A stretch of DNA of 33,027 nucleotides. It comes from DYFC01 sp041658585. Its GTDB lineage: Bacteria > Nitrospirota > Thermodesulfovibrionia > Thermodesulfovibrionales > SM23-35. Numbering within the stretch: position 1 is the stretch's first letter; every line of letters starts with the position of its first letter. Positions 29,469 through 33,027 of this stretch are shown in pieces. The stretch is taken from assembly GCA_041658585.1 (NCBI GenBank), contig JBAZZX010000035.1, positions 1-33,027 on the forward strand. Reading direction: 5' to 3'. A program made the translations under genes and the position numbers. The notes beneath the pieces were generated by a model. That model was not told the origin of the DNA and did not search any database. It was given only the letters and a program-made list of their open reading frames with translations.

Positions 29469-31601
29469 ATGCCGGATGAACAGATCACCATTGATCTCCT
29501 TATAAAAAAAGTCCTTTTGTATATCCCGGATGCGGATATTGAACTCCTGAAGCGCGCTTATCAGTTTTCCAGCGAAGCCCATGCGAGACAGAAAAGAGTA
29601 GAGGGCACCCCTTATATCGGGCATCCTTTGTCGGTTGCCTCCCTCCTTGCGGATATGAAGATGGATATCGCAACAATCTCTGCCGCATTGCTCCATGATA
29701 CTGTTGAAGATACCGCTGCTACGGTTAAAGATATACAGGAAACGTTCGGCAAGGAGATTGCCTTTCTTGTGGAGTCGCTGACGAAACTCTCCCGAATGGA
29801 ATTCCAGACAAGAGAAGAGGCCCAGGCAGAGAACTTCAGAAAAATGCTTTTGGCAATGTCGGAAGATATAAGAGTTATCCTGATAAAATTCGCGGATAAA
29901 CTTCACAATATGCGCTCCCTGCAGCACCTTCCTGAAAACAGGCGGCAGAGGATCGCAGCGGAGACTTTGGAGATATATGCCCCCCTGGCAAACAGGCTCG
30001 GTATCGGATGGATGAGAACGGAGCTTGAAGACCTGAGTTTCCACGCTATGATGCCCGACCTCTATAATGATCTGGTCGGAAAGGTTGCAAAAAGAAAAGA
30101 AGAGCAGGAAGAGTATTTAAAATCCGTTACCGAAATTATTAGCGGCAAGCTGCAAGAGGAAAACATCCCGGGGGAAGTGTCCTGGAGGATAAAGCATTAT
30201 TATGGCATCTATCAGAAGATGCTGAAACAGGAGATCCCTTTTGAACAGGTCCACGACGTCCTTGGCCTGAGAATCATAACGGATACGCAGGCGAACTGTT
30301 ATGCGATTCTTGGTCTTATCCATTCCCTGTGGACCCCGGTCCCGGGCAGGTTTAAAGACTATATCGGGCAGCCGAAATCGAACATGTACCAGTCCCTGCA
30401 TACGACTATCATAGGTCCCAAAGGTGAGCGGGTGGAATTCCAGATCAGGACCCGCGAAATGCATATGATCGCAGATCACGGGATTGCGTCTCACTGGAGA
30501 TATAAAGAAAAAGGCAAGATAGACGAGCGGAGCAACAAGTATATTTCATGGCTCAGGGACCTGATGCAGGCGCAGAGAGACCTCGGTGATGCAAAAGACT
30601 TTCTTGAGGCGGTCAAGGGTGAGGTTATACCCGAAGTCATTTATGTTTTTACTCCCAAAGGACAAATTAAAGAGATGCCCATCGGTTCAACGCCGGTGGA
30701 TTTCGCATATAGTATTCATACCGAGGTTGGAAGCAAATGTGTCGGCGCAAAAATTAATGGAAGAATAGTGACCCTTAAACATACTCTGAAAAATGGCGAT
30801 ACCCTTGAGATAATGACCTCTCCCACACAGAAGCCGAGCAGGGACTGGCTCAAATTTGTTGTGACCCAGAGGGCCAAAAGCAAAATAAGGCAATGGGTCA
30901 AAGCCGAGGAACGGAAGCAGAGCATAGAACTTGGCGTCAAATTGCTTGAACAGGAATTAAGAAGGCACGATCTGGGGCCTTCCATACTGAAATCCGAAGA
31001 AATGCAAAAGGCCCTGAAGTTTTTCAGTGTCCCGTCTCTTGAAGACATCTATGCGGACATTGGCCACGGAAAATTGTCCGCGCATCAGATCGTCAACAAG
31101 CTTATACCTGAGAAGCCTGTTGTTGAAGAGGCGCCGGCTCCAAAAATAATAAAACCGAAAGAACATAAAGGCATAACCATAAAAGGCGTCGATAACGTCC
31201 TCTATCATACTGCCAAGTGCTGCTTCCCTATCCCCGGGGACGGCCTTATCGGGTTTGTGACAAGGGGAAGGGGCGTTACCATCCACCGGAAAGACTGTCC
31301 TAATGTGGAGAACCTCGCCCTGGACAATGCGAGGCTTGTGGATGTGCAATGGAAACCTGAAGGAGAAACAACAACGCCGGTCAGGCTGCTCGTGGAAACG
31401 GTTGACAGACCGGGGATTCTGGCAAACCTCAGCGCGCTCATATCGTCCGTTAATGTAAACATCAGCAATCTAAAAGCAATCTCAACAGAGGACAAAAAGG
31501 GCCACATCACCTTAATCCTTGATGTAAAGGATAAAACCCAGCTTGGCAGTCTCACCCATAAGATCGCCCAGCTTGAAGGAGTCCTGAAAATTGCAAGGTA
31601 A
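29469..31601 (+). CDS. rel: Bifunctional (p)ppGpp synthetase/hydrolase (Rel/SpoT type)
   Basis: A 710-residue stringent-response enzyme. The hydrolase HD domain has His38, His52 (YIGHPLSVA), His76-Asp77 (ALLHDTVEDT) and FADKLHNMRSL. The synthetase domain (about 225-350) has DVLGLRIITD, RFKDYIGQPKSNMYQSLHT and EFQIRTREMH. The RFKD motif is the form found in bifunctional enzymes, not the EFDD form of synthetase-only RelA. A TGS domain follows at about 385-445 (VIYVFTPKGQIKEMPIGSTPVDFAY), then a Cys-containing CC/ZBD region (NVLYHTAKCCFPIPGDGLIGFVTRG in two parts) and an ACT domain at the end (VETVDRPGILANLSALIS). The start is 20 bases after recJ, with no clear Shine-Dalgarno; a TATAAT overlaps the leader (29458-29463). 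Confidence 0.95.
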   Translation: MPDEQITIDLLIKKVLLYIPDADIELLKRAYQFSSEAHARQKRVEGTPYIGHPLSVASLLADMKMDIATISAALLHDTVEDTAATVKDIQETFGKEIAFLVESLTKLSRMEFQTREEAQAENFRKMLLAMSEDIRVILIKFADKLHNMRSLQHLPENRRQRIAAETLEIYAPLANRLGIGWMRTELEDLSFHAMMPDLYNDLVGKVAKRKEEQEEYLKSVTEIISGKLQEENIPGEVSWRIKHYYGIYQKMLKQEIPFEQVHDVLGLRIITDTQANCYAILGLIHSLWTPVPGRFKDYIGQPKSNMYQSLHTTIIGPKGERVEFQIRTREMHMIADHGIASHWRYKEKGKIDERSNKYISWLRDLMQAQRDLGDAKDFLEAVKGEVIPEVIYVFTPKGQIKEMPIGSTPVDFAYSIHTEVGSKCVGAKINGRIVTLKHTLKNGDTLEIMTSPTQKPSRDWLKFVVTQRAKSKIRQWVKAEERKQSIELGVKLLEQELRRHDLGPSILKSEEMQKALKFFSVPSLEDIYADIGHGKLSAHQIVNKLIPEKPVVEEAPAPKIIKPKEHKGITIKGVDNVLYHTAKCCFPIPGDGLIGFVTRGRGVTIHRKDCPNVENLALDNARLVDVQWKPEGETTTPVRLLVETVDRPGILANLSALISSVNVNISNLKAISTEDKKGHITLILDVKDKTQLGSLTHKIAQLEGVLKIAR

Positions 31602-31623
31602 ACTAAAACATATATTCCCATTG

Positions 31624-31632
31624 TGATATAAT
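31624..31632 (+). promoter_or_regulatory. Extended -10 box just before the DUF72 gene
   Basis: TGATATAAT (31624-31632) is a perfect extended -10 (TG-n-TATAAT). Only nine bases separate it from the GTG at 31642, so a transcript would start at or next to the start codon. Confidence 0.45.
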
Positions 31633-31641
31633 AGTTGTAAC

Positions 31642-32379
31642 GTGGCTGATTTAAGGATAGGATGCAGCGGGTTTCTCTATGATCACTGGAGGGGTATTTT
31701 CTATCCGGAAGACCTCTCGAAAAATTACTGGTTCGACTATTACTGCAAACGCTTCTCATCAGTAGAGTTAAATGTAACGTTCTATCGTCTCCCGGACAGG
31801 GAGACCTTTGCCAAATGGCATTCGGCAACTCCCGACAATTTCATCTTCGCCCTGAAAGGCAGCAGATTCATCACCCATGTAAAAAAGCTGAAGGATTGCG
31901 CGGAGCCGTTGGAAACCTTTTTTTCAAGGGCGTCGGTACTGAAAGAGAAACTGGGGGTCGTCCTGTGGCAACTGTCTCCGACGTTCAATATGGATATCGA
32001 CCGTTTCAAAGCCTTCCTTGAAGAGCTAAAACCCTTTGGCACAAGGCATGCCTTTGAATTCAGGAACAAGACCTGGATAAATAAAAAAGTTTTCGCGCTG
32101 CTCGAACGTGAAAATGCGGCGGCGTGCATGGCGGATCATCCCGAGTTTCTTATCGACATCCCCGTAACTACCGACTTTGTTTACATCAGGAGACACGGAA
32201 AAGAGGGCAGTCATACAACATCATACGGCACTGAATTCCTTAAGGAAGACGCCAAATTTATAAAAGCTCAATTAAAGCAGAAAAAAGATGCATATATTTA
32301 CTTCAACAACGACGCACAGGGCTATGCCCCTAATAATGCGGCGGAATTGCTCAGTCTGACAGGCTATAAAAAGAAATAA
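31642..32379 (+). CDS. DUF72 family protein
   Basis: A 245-residue protein with the TIM-barrel-like DUF72 (YecE) family features: an opening LRIGCSGFLYDHWRGIFYPE (4-23), SVELNVTFYRLPDRETFAKW (36-55), FIFALKGSRFITHVKKL, LWQLSPTF, HAFEFRNKTW and FVYIRRHG, ending YIYFNNDAQGYAPNNA. The conserved E-x-N-x-TFY and EFRN-x-(S/T)W pieces suggest an active site, but no reaction is established for the family. The start is a GTG at 31642 without a Shine-Dalgarno; the extended -10 close by fits a leaderless mRNA. It is convergent with the flavoprotein gene; the gap between them is occupied by element B. Confidence 0.88.
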   Translation: MADLRIGCSGFLYDHWRGIFYPEDLSKNYWFDYYCKRFSSVELNVTFYRLPDRETFAKWHSATPDNFIFALKGSRFITHVKKLKDCAEPLETFFSRASVLKEKLGVVLWQLSPTFNMDIDRFKAFLEELKPFGTRHAFEFRNKTWINKKVFALLERENAAACMADHPEFLIDIPVTTDFVYIRRHGKEGSHTTSYGTEFLKEDAKFIKAQLKQKKDAYIYFNNDAQGYAPNNAAELLSLTGYKKK

Positions 32380-32411
32380 CCTACTTTCCGGTTGTATAAC
32401 CCATAATATTA

Positions 32412-32578
32412 CTGCGAGGCGGATATACTGAAAAAGCCTTGTAGCAACACCTTATATTCGTTGGGATCGGTCAGCAAGCCTTTTGCTGACAAATAAAAAC
32501 TATCAGATTTGCAGTCATGTGTATCGCAAATAATTTCTCGTTGCATTACAAGGCTTTTTCAGCATGTCTGCCTTGCGG
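32412..32578. mobile_element. MITE-like element with ~38-base terminal inverted repeats (copy B)
   Basis: The left arm, CTGCGAGGCGGATATACTGA then AAAAGCCTTGTAGCAAC (from 32412), is mirrored at the right end, whose reverse complement reads CCGCAAGGCAGACATGCTGA then AAAAGCCTTGTAATGCAAC. The perfect core is CTGAAAAAGCCTTGTA. Inside is a perfect 8-base stem GTCAGCAA/TTGCTGAC (32470-32490). It lies between the convergent DUF72 and flavoprotein genes, ending six bases before the latter's stop. Homologous to elements at 3817-3988 and 27603-27712. No coding capacity. Confidence 0.75.
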
Positions 32579-32584
32579 TCAGGT

Positions 32585-33027
32585 TTACTTTCCCCAATCC
32601 ATCTTATATCTCGTTCTTTTATATAAATACTTCTCTGCTGCAAGCGCTGCCAGACATCCTTGTGACGCGGCAACAACAACCTGTCTGACCTCCGTGCAGG
32701 TTACATCCCCTGCCGCAAAAACGCCCGGGACGGATGTTTCCATCATGGCATTAACCGGGATACACCCGTCTTCATTGGTTTCGATTGCGTTGTAAAGGAA
32801 ATCCACTACAGGTTTATTGCCGTGGAGATAGACAAAAACGCCTGCCAATTCGAGTTCCGCCTCTTTTTTCTCCGGATCCGTCATTTTGATCTTTTCAACC
32901 AGTTCTTTGCCTTCAATTGAAGTAACCGTATAGCCGGCAAGCACCTTCACATTCGGTTCTTTGAAAACGGGATGATCATCTACGTGAAGTTTAGGGGTTG
33001 GAGAGATCAGATATACGGTTTTGGCAA
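32585..33027 (-). CDS. Thioredoxin-reductase-like flavoprotein, C-terminal part (cut by window edge)
   Basis: The reading frame is open to the right window edge, so the N-terminal FAD domain and the redox CxxC are outside. The visible 147 codons or so run from AKTVYLISPTPKLHVDDHPV through NVKVLAGYTVTSIEGKELVEKI, and end with the second FAD motif SVPGVFAAGDVTCTEVRQVV, then AASQGCLAALAAEKYLYKR. This order (NADPH domain end, then GVFAAGDV and the A-x-G-x-G/AA helix) is that of class II pyridine nucleotide-disulphide oxidoreductases of the TrxB/AhpF type. Without the CxxC region, thioredoxin reductase and ferredoxin-NADP reductase-like relatives cannot be separated. An internal GTG near 32950 is not the true start. 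Confidence 0.82.
   Translation of the reverse strand, partial: AKTVYLISPTPKLHVDDHPVFKEPNVKVLAGYTVTSIEGKELVEKIKMTDPEKKEAELELAGVFVYLHGNKPVVDFLYNAIETNEDGCIPVNAMMETSVPGVFAAGDVTCTEVRQVVVAASQGCLAALAAEKYLYKRTRYKMDWGK

Noticed and set aside
29370..30044. Antisense open frame (224 codons) across the recJ-rel junction
   Set aside because: It covers conserved coding sequence of both recJ and rel on the other strand and has no recognisable domain.

Overview
The window looks like a piece of chromosome from a free-living, diderm (LPS-making), prototrophic bacterium. Gene content and order (kdsC and an HldA-type kinase for LPS; pheA-hisC-aroF-tyrA-aroA-cmk-ispH-rpsA-sppA; DUF4388 and zinc-ribbon TPR membrane proteins; recJ followed by a bifunctional Rel) best resemble Nitrospirota (Thermodesulfovibrio-like lineages), less closely Desulfobacterota. 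This placement is inferred from gene order and protein character, not from a marker-gene tree. Almost all genes are housekeeping genes. The less ordinary content is in the intergenic spacers and in a few unusual domain combinations.

Layout. Positions 1-382 hold no recognisable gene. From 9051 down to 383 (minus strand) runs a mostly tight series: kdsC, pgsA, plsY, a TPR/zinc-ribbon membrane protein, a DUF4388 protein with a GspG-like tail, queC, then a DUF1284 protein, a UPF0158 protein, an HldA-type heptose kinase and a PP-loop tRNA-thiolation-type enzyme. The first six genes overlap or abut. Three spacers further along carry dispersed or inverted repeats. Divergent from kdsC, glgP (9173-11677, plus) encodes an alpha-glucan phosphorylase.

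Positions 22017 to 11717 (minus) form one long, mostly overlapping superoperon. It makes aromatic amino acids (pheA, hisC, aroF, tyrA, aroA), then CMP kinase, the isoprenoid enzyme IspH, ribosomal protein S1, SppA protease, an HU/IHF-like protein and a small AAA/ABC-type ATPase. Upstream lies a 458-base spacer with a 28-base perfect palindrome, a second hairpin and a strong terminator. It is followed by an XRE/S24-like regulator and a dGTPase-family HD hydrolase, both on the minus strand.

The right part is on the plus strand: yajC, secD and secF (Sec accessory complex), recJ, rel/spoT, a DUF72 protein, and finally the C-terminal end of a thioredoxin-reductase-like flavoprotein on the minus strand, cut by the window edge.

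The main unexplained signal is a family of about 170-base elements with roughly 40-base terminal inverted repeats. Full copies lie at 3817-3988 and 32412-32578, and a copy lacking one end lies at 27603-27712. All fill intergenic gaps up to or nearly up to the neighbouring start or stop codon. Other points of interest are the C-rich, terminator-ended RNA candidate next to the S24-like regulator with a shared half-site, the DUF4388/pseudopilin fusion, and a PheA whose usual His-Pro-Gln motif is replaced.
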